A stretch of 27,624 nt of DNA, taken from contig CAUHCL010000017.1 of the NCBI GenBank assembly GCA_959604655.1, forward strand, positions 1-27,624. Direction: 5' to 3'. Below the pieces are notes generated by a model, which saw nothing but the letters and a program-made list of their open reading frames with translations, searched no databases and had not been told where the DNA came from. Made by a program: the position numbers and the translations under genes. Positions 1 to 9,174 of the stretch are shown piece by piece; within the stretch, counting starts at the first letter, position 1, and each line of letters begins with the position of its first letter. Source of the DNA: an uncultured Alistipes sp. Its GTDB lineage: Bacteria > Bacteroidota > Bacteroidia > Bacteroidales > Rikenellaceae.

Positions 1-8
1 CCCTTGTC

Positions 9-16
9 TAATTTTG
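9..16 (+). promoter_or_regulatory. Bacteroidetes -7 promoter core upstream of the SusC operon
   Basis: TAATTTTG matches the Bacteroidetes -7 consensus TAnnTTTG exactly. The partner -33 element would fall before the first base of the window and cannot be checked. If used, transcription would start near position 23 and leave a leader of about 220 nt before the SusC start codon. No other TAnnTTTG match is seen between here and that start. Confidence 0.5.
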
Positions 17-245
17 TAAAAACCTAAACTACACAAGCATTTTTTTATCGTGCCGCCGACCTCGGTGCGATACCCGAAACCGGGAAGAACAACTGCCGAC
101 CTGAAAAAAGTGAACCCTTAAAACCCGTGTGCCCATGAGAAAATGAACCATTGAAACTTCTTGAATCCCGAATGCGTGCCGTCGCGATGTTTACGGACGG
201 ACGCGGGCGGACAATCCTAAATTATTAACCCTAAACTTATAGAAT
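17..245 (+). other. Untranslated leader of the SusC operon
   Basis: This stretch has no convincing gene. It is mixed in composition, with AT-rich ends and a GC-rich middle (about 45-115). Only weak short stems are visible, such as CCCG-aaac-CGGG near 74-85. A leader of about 220 nt is long and could hold post-transcriptional control, but I see no recognisable riboswitch or antisense RNA. Confidence 0.3.
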
Positions 246-3200
246 ATGTTATATTTCGACAGATATGCGCATCGGCGTATATTTGCCATGCTGCTTCTTG
301 CGTGCCTGGTTTGTATGCCGTTGCTGTCGTCGGCCGCGGGTGCGGAACAGGATGGAAAAACGGTGAATGTGAACGGCCGCGTGACGGATGAGAACGACCA
401 GCCGCTGGCAGGCGTGGGCATCATCGTGCAGGGCAGTACCCGAGGCGTGTCTACCGATCTGGACGGTACGTTCACCATACAGGTGAAGATCGGACAGAAA
501 CTCGAACTTAGCTACCTGGGCTATCAGGATCTGGTGGTGCCCGTTACGAGCGACAAACGTCTGGTGCTGAAGATGGCACCGCAGGAGAGCGTTCTGGACG
601 AGGTTACCATCGTGGCCTTCTCGAAGCAGCGGAAGGAGTCGGTGATCGGTTCGATCTCGACCATCAAGCCTGCCGAGCTGAAGGTGCCGTCGAGCAACCT
701 CACCACGGCGCTGGCAGGCCGCGTGGCGGGTATGATCTCGTACCAGCGAAGCGGAGAGCCAGGGCAGGACAATGCCGATTTCTTCATCCGCGGCGTCACC
801 ACGTTCGGCTATAAGGTCGACCCCCTGATCCTGATCGACAACGTGGAGATGACCTCGACCGATCTGGCCCGTCTGCAAGTGGACGACATAGCGAGCTTCT
901 CGATAATGAAGGATGCCACCGCCACCGCCCTTTACGGTGCGCGCGGCGCCAACGGCGTGATTCTGGTGACCACCAAGCAGGGCGCCGAGGGCAAGGCCAC
1001 ACTCAGTTTCCGCTACGAGACGTCGATATCGGGACCTACGCGCGACGTGGAGCTGGCCGACCCCATCACCTACATGCGTCTGGCCAACGAGGCAGTGCTC
1101 ACGCGCGACCCGCTGGGCATGACGCTCTATTCGGACCAGAAGATCGACAACACCATAGCGGGCACCAACCCCTACTATTATCCCGCCACCGACTGGAAAA
1201 AGGCCCTTATAAAGGATCTGACCTCGAACCACCGCGCCAATCTGAGCATAAGCGGAGGCGGCAAGGTGGCGCGCTACTATGTGGCGGCGGGATTCTCGCA
1301 GGAGAACGGTATACTGAAGGTCGACAAGCAGAACAATTTCAACAACAACATCGATCTGAAGAACTATTCGCTGCGGTCGAACGTGAACATAAACATCACC
1401 AAGACCACCGAGCTGATAATCCGCATGTCGGGCCAGTTCGCCGATTACACGGGCCCGATCGACGGCGGTACGGCGCTCTACAACAAGATCATGCAGACCA
1501 ACCCCGTGCTGTTCCCCGCCTATTATCCCAAGGATGACGACCACCGCTACGTGAACCACATCCTGTTCGGCAACTACGGCAACGGCGACTACATAAATCC
1601 CTACGCCGACATGGTGAAGGGATACAAGGAGTATTCGCGCAACGTGCTCAACTCGCAGTTCGAGGTGAAGCAGAACTTCGATTTCGTCACCAAGGGCCTG
1701 TCGGCGCGTGTGATGTTCAACACCAAGCGCACGTCGTATTACGAGACCACGCGGTCGTACACTCCCTTCTACTACTACGCTTCGGACTACGACAAGATAA
1801 ACGACACCTACAAGCTCACGCCCATCAACGAGGACGGAGGTACGGAGTATCTCAACTACACCCCCGGCGAGAAGACCGTGAGTTCCGACATGTACGTCGA
1901 GGCGTCGGTGAATTACGACCGCACGTTCGCCGAGAAACACGCCGTGAGCGGATTGCTGGTGTTCCAGGCCAAGCACAACGTGACGGGCAACGCATCTACG
2001 CTCCACGAGTCGCTGCCTTACCGCAATCTCGGATTGTCGGGCCGCGCGACCTACGGATTCGACAAGCGCTATTTCATCGAGCTGAATTTCGGCTACAACG
2101 GTTCGGAGCGTTTCTCGGCCAATCACCGCTGGGGATTCTTCCCGTCGGCGGGCTTCGGCTGGATGGTGTCGAACGAACCCTACTGGGGCGAGAATCTCGG
2201 CCGCATCATCACCAAGCTTAAGGTGAAGGGTACCTACGGACTGGTGGGCAACGACGCCATAGGCAGCTCGCGCTTCCTCTATCTGTCGGAGGTGAACATG
2301 AACGACGGCGACAAGGGCGCCACCTTCGGCCGCGACAACGGCTACTCGAAGAACGGTATCTCGCTGAGCCGCTATGCCAACAACGCCATCACGTGGGAGG
2401 TGTCGCGAAAGGGCAACATAGGCGTGGAGCTGACGCTCTTCGACGCCTTCGAGCTTCAGGCGGAGTATTACAAGGAGCGCCGCAAGAACATACTCATGAC
2501 CCGCACCGCGACCCCCGCCACGATGGGTCTCTCGGCACAGCCGTTCGCCAACATAGGCGAGGCCGAGGGTTCGGGAGTCGACCTTTCGATCGACATTAAC
2601 AAGTCGATAAACAAGAATCTGTGGATACAGGGCCGAATGAACTTCACCTACTCGACCAGCAAGTACCTCGTCTACGAGGAACCCACCTACGACACCGCGC
2701 CGTGGAAGAGTCGCGTGGGTTATCCCATCAGCCAGCAGTGGGGATACCTGGCCGAGCGTCTGTTCGTCGACGACGTGGAGGTGAAGAACTCTCCTTACCA
2801 GAACTTCGGCGAGTACGGCGCGGGCGATATCAAGTATCACGACGTGAACCGCGACGGCCAGATCACGACTCTGGACCAGGTGCCCATCGGATGGCCCACC
2901 ACCCCCGAGATCGTCTACGGTTTCGGTCTCTCGGTCGGATGGAAGAATCTGGACGTGTCGTGCTTCTTCCAGGGACTGGCGCGCGAATCGTTCTGGATCG
3001 ACACCGCCGCCACGGCGCCGTTTTACAGCGAGCACCAGCTGTTGCAGGCGTATGCCGACAGCCACTGGTCGGAGGACAACCGCGATCTGTACGCCCTGTG
3101 GCCGCGCCTGAGCACCACGCTGAACCAGAACAACAACCAGAAGAGCACGTGGTTCATGCGCGACGGCTCGTTCCTGCGCCTCAAGTCGGTGGAGCTGGGC

Positions 3201-3371
3201 TACACGTTCCGCATAAAGAGATGGCCCGATGCGGGATTCCGTCTCTATGTGAGCGGTACCAACCTGCTTACGTTCAGTAATTTCGATCTGTGGGATCCCG
3301 AGATGGCCGGCAACGGTCTGGGCTATCCCGTGCAGCGGGTGTTCAACATAGGTCTTAACATTAACTTGTAA
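246..3371 (+). CDS. SusC/RagA-family TonB-dependent outer-membrane transporter
   Basis: This 1041-residue protein would form the outer-membrane channel of a SusCD nutrient importer, powered by TonB. Residues 1 to about 33 look like a signal peptide with a charged start (HRR) and a hydrophobic core. Residues about 42-112 form a carboxypeptidase-regulatory-like domain (NGRVTDENDQPLAGVGI). The TonB-box/plug junction follows (LDEVTIVAFSKQRKESVIGS, about 117-136), in place of the commoner VVVGYG form. The plug has the typical YGARGANGVILVTTKQG run near 229-245, and the rest is a 22-strand-type barrel. A calcium-loop-like DVNRDGQITTLDQ lies at about 866-878, as in many SusC proteins. No STN domain is present, so an anti-sigma partner is unlikely. 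The start at 246 is preferred over the ATG at 288 because the latter would remove the charged signal-peptide start. The SusD gene begins 12 nt downstream. The substrate is unknown. Confidence 0.95.
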   Translation: MLYFDRYAHRRIFAMLLLACLVCMPLLSSAAGAEQDGKTVNVNGRVTDENDQPLAGVGIIVQGSTRGVSTDLDGTFTIQVKIGQKLELSYLGYQDLVVPVTSDKRLVLKMAPQESVLDEVTIVAFSKQRKESVIGSISTIKPAELKVPSSNLTTALAGRVAGMISYQRSGEPGQDNADFFIRGVTTFGYKVDPLILIDNVEMTSTDLARLQVDDIASFSIMKDATATALYGARGANGVILVTTKQGAEGKATLSFRYETSISGPTRDVELADPITYMRLANEAVLTRDPLGMTLYSDQKIDNTIAGTNPYYYPATDWKKALIKDLTSNHRANLSISGGGKVARYYVAAGFSQENGILKVDKQNNFNNNIDLKNYSLRSNVNINITKTTELIIRMSGQFADYTGPIDGGTALYNKIMQTNPVLFPAYYPKDDDHRYVNHILFGNYGNGDYINPYADMVKGYKEYSRNVLNSQFEVKQNFDFVTKGLSARVMFNTKRTSYYETTRSYTPFYYYASDYDKINDTYKLTPINEDGGTEYLNYTPGEKTVSSDMYVEASVNYDRTFAEKHAVSGLLVFQAKHNVTGNASTLHESLPYRNLGLSGRATYGFDKRYFIELNFGYNGSERFSANHRWGFFPSAGFGWMVSNEPYWGENLGRIITKLKVKGTYGLVGNDAIGSSRFLYLSEVNMNDGDKGATFGRDNGYSKNGISLSRYANNAITWEVSRKGNIGVELTLFDAFELQAEYYKERRKNILMTRTATPATMGLSAQPFANIGEAEGSGVDLSIDINKSINKNLWIQGRMNFTYSTSKYLVYEEPTYDTAPWKSRVGYPISQQWGYLAERLFVDDVEVKNSPYQNFGEYGAGDIKYHDVNRDGQITTLDQVPIGWPTTPEIVYGFGLSVGWKNLDVSCFFQGLARESFWIDTAATAPFYSEHQLLQAYADSHWSEDNRDLYALWPRLSTTLNQNNNQKSTWFMRDGSFLRLKSVELGYTFRIKRWPDAGFRLYVSGTNLLTFSNFDLWDPEMAGNGLGYPVQRVFNIGLNINL

Positions 3372-3382
3372 ACGTCGCTCGT

Positions 3383-5290
3383 ATGAAAAGATTCTTTTAT
3401 AATACCGTCATCGTCATGGCATCGGTGCTCTCGGGCGTCGGATGCAACGAATATCTCGACATAGTGCCCGACAACGTGGCCACGCTCGAAAATGCCTTCT
3501 CGCTGCGCACGACGGCGGAGCGCTATCTGTTCACGTGTTACTCCTACCTCCCCAACGAGGGTACGTTCGGAGGCAATATCGGCATGGGCGCGGGAGACGA
3601 GTTCTGGCTCCCCTCGTCGCGCACCGACGCGGCGTGGATGATCGCCCGCGGCTACCAGAACGTGTCGGATCCGTATATGAACTTCTGGCAGGGCAACAAC
3701 GGCGGCCGCGACCTGTACGAGGCCATACGCGCCTGCAACATATTTCTCGAAAATATCGACCGCGTGCCCGACATGGAGCACTCCGAGAAGCTGCGGTGGA
3801 TCGCCGAGGTGAAGTTCCTCAAGGCGTTCTACCATTTCTATCTGGTGCGCATGTACGGCCCGATATGTATTATCCGCGAGAACGTGCCCGTGGATGCCTC
3901 CTACGGCGACGTCTATCCCGCGCGGCGCCCCGTCGACGAGTGCTTCGCCTACATCGAGGAACTGCTGGACGAGGCCATTCCCGACCTGCCCGTCAAGATC
4001 GAGAACGAACTCACGGAGTTGGGTCGCCTGACTCAGCTGGCGGGTTACTGCATGAAGGCGTGGATGGCCGTTACCGCCGCCAGCCCCTTCTTCAACGGCA
4101 ACAACGACTATGCGGGCATGACGAACATCCACGGCGAGGAACTCTTCAACCAGGAGTACAGCAAGCAGAAGTGGGAGAAGGCCGCCGAGGCGTGCCGCTT
4201 CGCCATCGAGGCTGCCGAGGCCGAGAAATACGAGCTCTACTACTTCCGCCCGAGCTTCTTCCAGTACGACATATCGGATGAGACGCGCACGCAGATGAGC
4301 ATACGCAACGCGCTGTGCGAGAAGTGGAACAACGAGATCGTGTGGGCCAATCCGCGCAACATGGCCGCCTCGATACAGGATGCGGCCACGCCGCGAGGAC
4401 TCGATCCGCAGTATGTGTCCAACGGCACCACGGCGGGCAACATGGCTCCGCCGCTGAAGATCGCCGAGATGTTCTATTCGAAGAACGGCGTCCCCATCGA
4501 GGAGGACAAGACCTACGACTATGCGGGCCGATGGGGTCTGTCGGTGGGCGACAAGGAGCACAAGTACTACATCAAGGAGGGCTACACCACCGTGAACCTG
4601 CATTTCAACCGCGAGCCCCGTTTCTATGCCAGTCTGGGCTTCGACGGCGGCATATGGTACGGTCAGGGCCGTTTCGACGACCAGAGCAGCGACCTGCTGT
4701 ACGTGCAGGCGAAGAAGGGGCAGCCCTGCGCCGCCCAGAACCTCACGTCGTATTCGGTGACGGGATACTGGCCCAAGAAGCTGGTCAACTTCAACAACGT
4801 GATCGGCACCTCGACCTACACCAAGACCACCTATCCGTGGCCGCTGATGCGTCTGACCAACCTCTATCTGCTCTATTCGGAGGCGCTGAACGAGGTCAAG
4901 GACAAGCCCGACGAGGAAGTGTACCACTGGATCGACGAGGTCCGCAAGCGTGCGGGACTCCCCACCGTGAAGGATTCGTGGGAGGGCTACTCTACCAATC
5001 CGCAGAAATACAAGAACAAGGAGGGCATGCGCGAGATCATACGTCGCGAGCGCCTGATAGAGCTCTGCTTCGAGGGGCAGCGCTTCTGGGACCTGCGCAG
5101 ATGGAAGATGGCCATCGACGAGTTCAACAAACCCATCGTGGGATGGGATCTGGAGCAGGAGGACGCGGAGTCGTACTATCGTCAGAAGGTGATATTCACG
5201 CCGCAGTTCTCGGCCCGCGACTATCTGTGGCCCATTCGCGAGAACGAGCTGCTCTCGAACAAGAACATTAAACAAAACCCGGGCTGGTAA
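3383..5290 (+). CDS. SusD/RagB-family nutrient-binding surface lipoprotein
   Basis: This 635-residue lipoprotein should sit as the substrate-binding lid on the SusC channel encoded just upstream. The signal peptide ends in a lipobox with the lipidated cysteine at residue 21 (SGVGC). The N-terminal helical repeat region carries the family signature around residues 146-164 (VKFLKAFYHFYLVRMYG). The C-terminal part has the equally typical REIIRRERLIELCFEGQRFW followed by DLRRW near 550-575, and the protein ends in a PIRENELLSN-type tail. Its length is slightly above the usual 500-600 residues. It is certainly co-transcribed with SusC (12-nt gap) and with the next lipoprotein (21-nt gap). SusD proteins bind glycans, but some family members bind peptides or other polymers, and nothing here decides between them. 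Confidence 0.95.
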   Translation: MKRFFYNTVIVMASVLSGVGCNEYLDIVPDNVATLENAFSLRTTAERYLFTCYSYLPNEGTFGGNIGMGAGDEFWLPSSRTDAAWMIARGYQNVSDPYMNFWQGNNGGRDLYEAIRACNIFLENIDRVPDMEHSEKLRWIAEVKFLKAFYHFYLVRMYGPICIIRENVPVDASYGDVYPARRPVDECFAYIEELLDEAIPDLPVKIENELTELGRLTQLAGYCMKAWMAVTAASPFFNGNNDYAGMTNIHGEELFNQEYSKQKWEKAAEACRFAIEAAEAEKYELYYFRPSFFQYDISDETRTQMSIRNALCEKWNNEIVWANPRNMAASIQDAATPRGLDPQYVSNGTTAGNMAPPLKIAEMFYSKNGVPIEEDKTYDYAGRWGLSVGDKEHKYYIKEGYTTVNLHFNREPRFYASLGFDGGIWYGQGRFDDQSSDLLYVQAKKGQPCAAQNLTSYSVTGYWPKKLVNFNNVIGTSTYTKTTYPWPLMRLTNLYLLYSEALNEVKDKPDEEVYHWIDEVRKRAGLPTVKDSWEGYSTNPQKYKNKEGMREIIRRERLIELCFEGQRFWDLRRWKMAIDEFNKPIVGWDLEQEDAESYYRQKVIFTPQFSARDYLWPIRENELLSNKNIKQNPGW

Positions 5291-5311
5291 TCGGCCGCAA
5301 TTTGTCGAATT

Positions 5312-6496
5312 ATGAGAAAGAACATGATTTTTACCCTGTGTGCCGTTCTCGCGCTGGCAATCGGATGCACCGATGTGAAGAACGAGCCGATCAACAAAGG
5401 GGACGGCATACCCGAGAAGGTGACCGACGTGAAATGGAAACCCATAGCGGGCGGCGCGGATATCAGCTACACGCTCCCCGCCGACGCGTCGCTGCTCTAT
5501 GTCGAGGCCGTTTACACGCTTCAGTCGGGCGAGGTGAAGAACGTCAAGGCGTCGTTTTACCAGAACTCGTTGCAGATCATAGGTCTGGCCGATACCGATC
5601 CGTGCAGGGTCGAGCTCTATTCGGTAGGCCGCAACGAGCATCGCAGCGAGCCGATCGAGCTGGAGATCGTGCCGCTGGATCCTCCCGTGCAGACCGTATT
5701 CAAGTCGCTGTCGATGGAGGAAACCTTCGGCGGAATCCGAGTGCGTTTCGACAACGAGAGCGAGGCCAATTTGGTGATAACCGTGGTCACGCGCGACGAG
5801 GAAGGGGTGTTCATCCCTGCCGAGACCTACTACACCAAACGCGCTAAGGGCGATTTCGCCGCGCGCGGATTCAAACCCGAGAAACGCGAGTTCGGAGTGT
5901 TCGTGCGCGACCAGTGGTTGAATCTCTCCGACACGCTTTTCATGTCGCTGACACCTGTCTACGAGGAAGAGCTCGACAAATCGAAGTTCCGCAAGGTCGA
6001 TCTCGACGGCTGCACCCACACCGCCCACGTGGGTTCGTTCGAGGGGCTGTGGGACGGCTCGACGGGCAATATCTTCCACACCAAGCCGGGTTCGGGACTG
6101 CCGCAGTGGTTCAATTTCGACACGGGCGTCACGAGCGTTCTGAGCCGTTTCAGACTGCACCACCGTCCCGACAAGAGCGCCCAGGGCGTCTACAACGGCG
6201 GCGACCCCAAGGTCTACGAGATATGGGGCAGCAACGATCCCGACAAGGACGGCGGCTGGGACAACTGGGTGCTGCTCGGCACCTTCGAGTCGACCAAGCC
6301 GTCGGGAACCCCCACGGGCACCCTCACCAGCGAGGACTACCAGTTCGCCTGCGTCGACGGCGAGGACTTCGACTTCCCGTCCGACATACCTCCCGTGCGA
6401 TACCTGCGATTCAAGATCGATAAGGTGTGGGGAGCTCTGGACCACATGTATATCGCCGAGCTGACCTTCTGGGGCGGCGGCGACCAGTCAAAGTAA
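5312..6496 (+). CDS. Surface lipoprotein, DUF4959-DUF5126-DUF5000 type
   Basis: This 394-residue lipoprotein has its lipobox cysteine at residue 19 (LAIGC). From memory of the family layout, residues about 24-120 correspond to DUF4959 and about 125-230 to DUF5126, both immunoglobulin-like beta modules. Residues about 245-390 correspond to DUF5000, a discoidin-like carbohydrate-binding fold (LWDGSTGNIFHT, PQWFNFDTG, VRYLRFKIDKVWG). Such three-part lipoproteins are common in third place in SusCD operons and are thought to be accessory glycan-binding proteins at the cell surface. It starts 21 nt after SusD and ends 23 nt before the next lipoprotein. The domain order is recalled by pattern rather than a profile search, so individual domain names are less certain than the overall assignment. 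Confidence 0.85.
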   Translation: MRKNMIFTLCAVLALAIGCTDVKNEPINKGDGIPEKVTDVKWKPIAGGADISYTLPADASLLYVEAVYTLQSGEVKNVKASFYQNSLQIIGLADTDPCRVELYSVGRNEHRSEPIELEIVPLDPPVQTVFKSLSMEETFGGIRVRFDNESEANLVITVVTRDEEGVFIPAETYYTKRAKGDFAARGFKPEKREFGVFVRDQWLNLSDTLFMSLTPVYEEELDKSKFRKVDLDGCTHTAHVGSFEGLWDGSTGNIFHTKPGSGLPQWFNFDTGVTSVLSRFRLHHRPDKSAQGVYNGGDPKVYEIWGSNDPDKDGGWDNWVLLGTFESTKPSGTPTGTLTSEDYQFACVDGEDFDFPSDIPPVRYLRFKIDKVWGALDHMYIAELTFWGGGDQSK

Positions 6497-6519
6497 CCAA
6501 TGAATAAAGATGTGAAGTC

Positions 6520-7638
6520 ATGAAATCGAGAAAATACATCGCCGCGTTCGCCGCGGCTTCGATTGCCGCCACCTCGTTTTTCGGGTGCGGGGATATGGAC
6601 GAGACATACCGCGAGTTCTGGCAGGACGGCGAGATCGTATATGCCGGCGTGGTGGAGAACCTGCGGTTCCACCCGGGGCGCAACCGCGCGCGCATAAGTT
6701 TTATGGTGAAGGATCCGTCGGTGGTCTCGGTGCGTATCTATTGGAACAACAAGTCGAATTTCGTCGATGCCGAGGTGGATCCCGTCCGCAATCAGGGCCC
6801 TTACTACGTCGATCTGCCCGATCTGAAGGAGACCACCTATTCGTTCGAGATATACTCCTACAACAAGGCGCAGGCCGAGTCGATGGCCATCAACCTCATA
6901 GGCCGCGTTTACGGCGACGAGTACGAGAAGACGCTGCTGATAACCCCCATGAAGGGCGCGTACGAGATCGAGGGCGCTCCCGACAATTTCGAGATCAACT
7001 GGGGCGTGGCCGACGCTTCGGCGATAGGTTCGGAGCTGACGTACACCGACCGAAACGGCGAGGCGCGCAGCCTCTATATCGACGCCGCGGCCAAGCGCAC
7101 GCTCGTCGAGGGTTATGAAATGGGATCGGGCTTCTCGTACCGTACCGTGTTCATGCCCGACACCCTTTCGATCGACAAGTTCTATTCCGATTACAAGGAG
7201 TGCAAAGTGCGCGGCATAGCCAAGGAGTACGACCGCCGCGGCTGGAGGGCCTACGGCGACGATTACGACAAGGGCAACGTGCGTCCGCCCTCGAACACCA
7301 TCGACGGCAAGAGCAACACCGTATGGCACATGGACAAGTCGCACGGCTATCCCCACATAATGTATGTCGACATGGGCGCGAGTCAGCGCATCAGCGGTTT
7401 CGTGTTCCTGCAACGCCTGCCGCTGGACGGCGCGCTGAACCAGGTGGAGATTCTGGTGAGCGACGACGGCGAGGAGTGGACGTCGACGGGCGACTATTTC
7501 CTGGAGAACTCCACGGCCTACCAGTTCATCGACATAAAGGAGGAGGTCGAGGCCCGCTATTTCCAGCTCAAGGCCAAGTCCGACTACAAGGGTGCCAAGT
7601 TCACCGCGCTCGCCGAGGTGGGAGCCTACTGGCGATGA
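6520..7638 (+). CDS. Surface lipoprotein with DUF4998-like and F5/8 type C domains
   Basis: This 372-residue protein has a signal peptide and a lipobox ending at Cys23 (SFFGC). Residues about 38-225 resemble DUF4998, with beta-rich repeats. Residues about 240-370 form an F5/8 type C (discoidin) domain: IDGKSNTVWHM, a hydrophobic strand MYVDMGASQRISGFVFLQR, SDDGEEWTSTG, and YFQLKAKSDY near the end. It is the last gene of the SusCD operon, starting 23 nt after the previous gene and followed by a strong stem-loop. Together with the gene before it, it gives this system two separate discoidin-ended lipoproteins. The likely role is binding a polymeric glycan or glycoprotein at the cell surface. No catalytic motif is visible. 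Confidence 0.85.
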   Translation: MKSRKYIAAFAAASIAATSFFGCGDMDETYREFWQDGEIVYAGVVENLRFHPGRNRARISFMVKDPSVVSVRIYWNNKSNFVDAEVDPVRNQGPYYVDLPDLKETTYSFEIYSYNKAQAESMAINLIGRVYGDEYEKTLLITPMKGAYEIEGAPDNFEINWGVADASAIGSELTYTDRNGEARSLYIDAAAKRTLVEGYEMGSGFSYRTVFMPDTLSIDKFYSDYKECKVRGIAKEYDRRGWRAYGDDYDKGNVRPPSNTIDGKSNTVWHMDKSHGYPHIMYVDMGASQRISGFVFLQRLPLDGALNQVEILVSDDGEEWTSTGDYFLENSTAYQFIDIKEEVEARYFQLKAKSDYKGAKFTALAEVGAYWR

Positions 7639-7671
7639 CCTGCGCCGCGGGAACGACCGCCCGCAAATGAC

Positions 7672-7708
7672 CGCCGCCCCTCAAGCGATTGCTGCTTGAG
7701 GGGCGGCG
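7672..7708. terminator. Bidirectional terminator between the SusCD operon and der
   Basis: A perfect 15-bp stem (CGCCGCCCCTCAAGC paired with GCTTGAGGGGCGGCG) encloses a 7-nt loop. It lies between two convergent genes: the lipoprotein gene ends at 7638 (+) and der ends at 7735 (-). Neither side has a long T run, so termination efficiency is uncertain, but the position and symmetry fit a shared terminator. Confidence 0.75.
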
Positions 7709-7734
7709 ATTGTATGCGCGGACCGCGGAGCGGC

Positions 7735-9039
7735 CTATTTCTGTCGGAAGTATATCTGCATGGGTACGCCCGAGAAATCCCAGTTTTCGCGCAGCTTGTT
7801 CTCCAGATAGCGGCGGTACGGCTCCTTGATGTACTGCGGCAGGTTGACGAAGAAGGCGAACTGCGGCGTGGGGGTGGGGAGCTGCGTGGCGTATTTTATG
7901 CGGATGTATTTGCCTTTGGTCGAGGCGGGAGGGTAGTCCTCGATGATGGGCAGTATGTAGTCGTTGAGCTCCGAGGTGGGTATGCGGCGGCGGCGCGAGT
8001 TGAACACGCGTATGGCCTGCTGCAACACTTCGAGAATGCGCTGCTTGTTTATCACCGAGGTGAAGATGATGGGTATGTCGTTGAACGGGGCGAGCTTCTT
8101 CTCCAGAAATTCGCGCCACTCCTTCATGGTGTTGCTCTCCTTCTCCACCAGGTCCCACTTGTTCACCACGATCACGCACCCCTTGCGGTTGCGGACTATG
8201 AGGTTGTGGATGTTCAGATCCTGCGATTCGAGTCCCTGCTGCGCGTCGAGCATCAGTATGCAGACGTCGGAGTTCTCGATGGCGCGTATCGAGCGCATCA
8301 CCGAGTAGAACTCCAGATCCTCCATCTCCTTGCCCTTCTTGCGCATGCCCGCTGTATCGACCAGATAGAAATCCATGCCGTATTTGTTGTAGCGCGTGTG
8401 GATCGAGTCGCGCGTGGTGCCCGCTATGTCGGTCACTATGTTGCGTTCCTCGCCCAGCAGGGCGTTGGTGAGCGACGACTTGCCCACGTTGGGGCGGCCT
8501 ACGATGGTTATGCGCGGAAGATCGTCTTCCTCTTCGGCCCGTGTGTCCTCGGGCAGCGCGGCCAGTATGGCGTCCATCATGTCGCCCGTGCCGCTTCCCG
8601 ACATCGAGCTGATGCAGTAGGGGTCGCCCAGTCCCAGAGAGTAGAACTCGTGCGACTGGTAGATCAGGTCGTAGTTGTCGACCTTGTTGCACACCACCAT
8701 CACCTTCTTTCCCGAGCGGCGCAGCACGTCGGCCATCATCATGTCGAGGTCGGTGATGCCCGTGTTCACCTCCACCATGAAGAGTATGAGGTCGGCCTCG
8801 TCGATGGCCAGCATCACCTGGCGGCGTATGTCGTCCTCGAATATGTCGTCGGTGTTGACGGCATATCCTCCCGTGTCGATCACCGAGAACTCCTTGCCGT
8901 TCCAGTCGGTCTTGCCGTAGTGACGGTCGCGGGTGGTGCCCGCCGTGGCGTCGACTATGGCCTGGCGCTGTCCCACCAGGCGGTTGAAGAGAGTCGATTT
9001 GCCCACGTTGGGGCGGCCTACGATAGCTACTAAACTCAT
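7735..9039 (-). CDS. der: Ribosome-associated GTPase Der (EngA)
   Basis: Der is the essential GTPase with two G domains in tandem that acts in assembly of the 50S ribosomal subunit. Both P-loops are present and identical (GRPNVGKS at residues 8-15 and 181-188). Each is followed by its G2 region (AGTTRD), G3 (DTGG and DTAG) and G4 (NKVD and NKWD). The C-terminal residues from about 350 form the KH-like domain that binds rRNA. The length of 434 residues is normal for the family. The ATG start is the first in frame after a TAnnTTTG promoter on the same strand. It is transcribed alone, convergent with the SusCD operon and divergent from the outer-membrane protein gene. Confidence 0.97.
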   Translation of the reverse strand: MSLVAIVGRPNVGKSTLFNRLVGQRQAIVDATAGTTRDRHYGKTDWNGKEFSVIDTGGYAVNTDDIFEDDIRRQVMLAIDEADLILFMVEVNTGITDLDMMMADVLRRSGKKVMVVCNKVDNYDLIYQSHEFYSLGLGDPYCISSMSGSGTGDMMDAILAALPEDTRAEEEDDLPRITIVGRPNVGKSSLTNALLGEERNIVTDIAGTTRDSIHTRYNKYGMDFYLVDTAGMRKKGKEMEDLEFYSVMRSIRAIENSDVCILMLDAQQGLESQDLNIHNLIVRNRKGCVIVVNKWDLVEKESNTMKEWREFLEKKLAPFNDIPIIFTSVINKQRILEVLQQAIRVFNSRRRRIPTSELNDYILPIIEDYPPASTKGKYIRIKYATQLPTPTPQFAFFVNLPQYIKEPYRRYLENKLRENWDFSGVPMQIYFRQK

Positions 9040-9064
9040 TGCTTTTCACGTTTTAATGCGGGCG

Positions 9065-9072
9065 CAAAGATA
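9065..9072 (-). promoter_or_regulatory. Promoter core for der
   Basis: Read on the minus strand this is TATCTTTG, an exact TAnnTTTG match. A TTTG that could serve as the -33 element lies at 9089-9092, giving a 16-nt spacer, slightly short of the usual 19-20. The predicted transcription start leaves a leader of about 20 nt. Confidence 0.55.
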
Positions 9073-9145
9073 GTGTAAAGTTTGCGGACAAAAAAGTTTT
9101 GCCCAATAATTGGGGCTCGGACGCGTGGGTTTGACGAAAAATTAG

Positions 9146-9153
9146 TATTTTTG
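9146..9153 (+). promoter_or_regulatory. Promoter core for the outer-membrane protein gene
   Basis: TATTTTTG matches TAnnTTTG exactly. Transcription would begin near 9160, 15 nt before the ATG at 9175, which also argues against the longer reading frame that begins at 9082, upstream of this promoter. No TTTG at the ideal -33 spacing is seen. Confidence 0.5.
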
Positions 9154-9174
9154 AAAAATATAACGGTACCTGCG

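Noticed and set aside
135..154. Two tiny overlapping frames (ATG AGA AAA TGA and ATG AAC CAT TGA) in the SusC leader
   Set aside because: Two or three codons each with no regulatory stem around them; chance is the simplest explanation.
249..3065. A 938-codon open frame antisense to the SusC gene, with similar long antisense frames over the SusD, der, pepD and carB genes
   Set aside because: These follow from GC-rich codon bias that avoids stop codons on the opposite strand. Their proteins are low-complexity, rich in Arg, His and Val, and carry no motifs, whereas the sense frames encode clear families.
9082..9174. Upstream extension of the outer-membrane protein frame
   Set aside because: It would put 31 residues before a clear signal peptide and begins upstream of the TATTTTTG promoter at 9146-9153.
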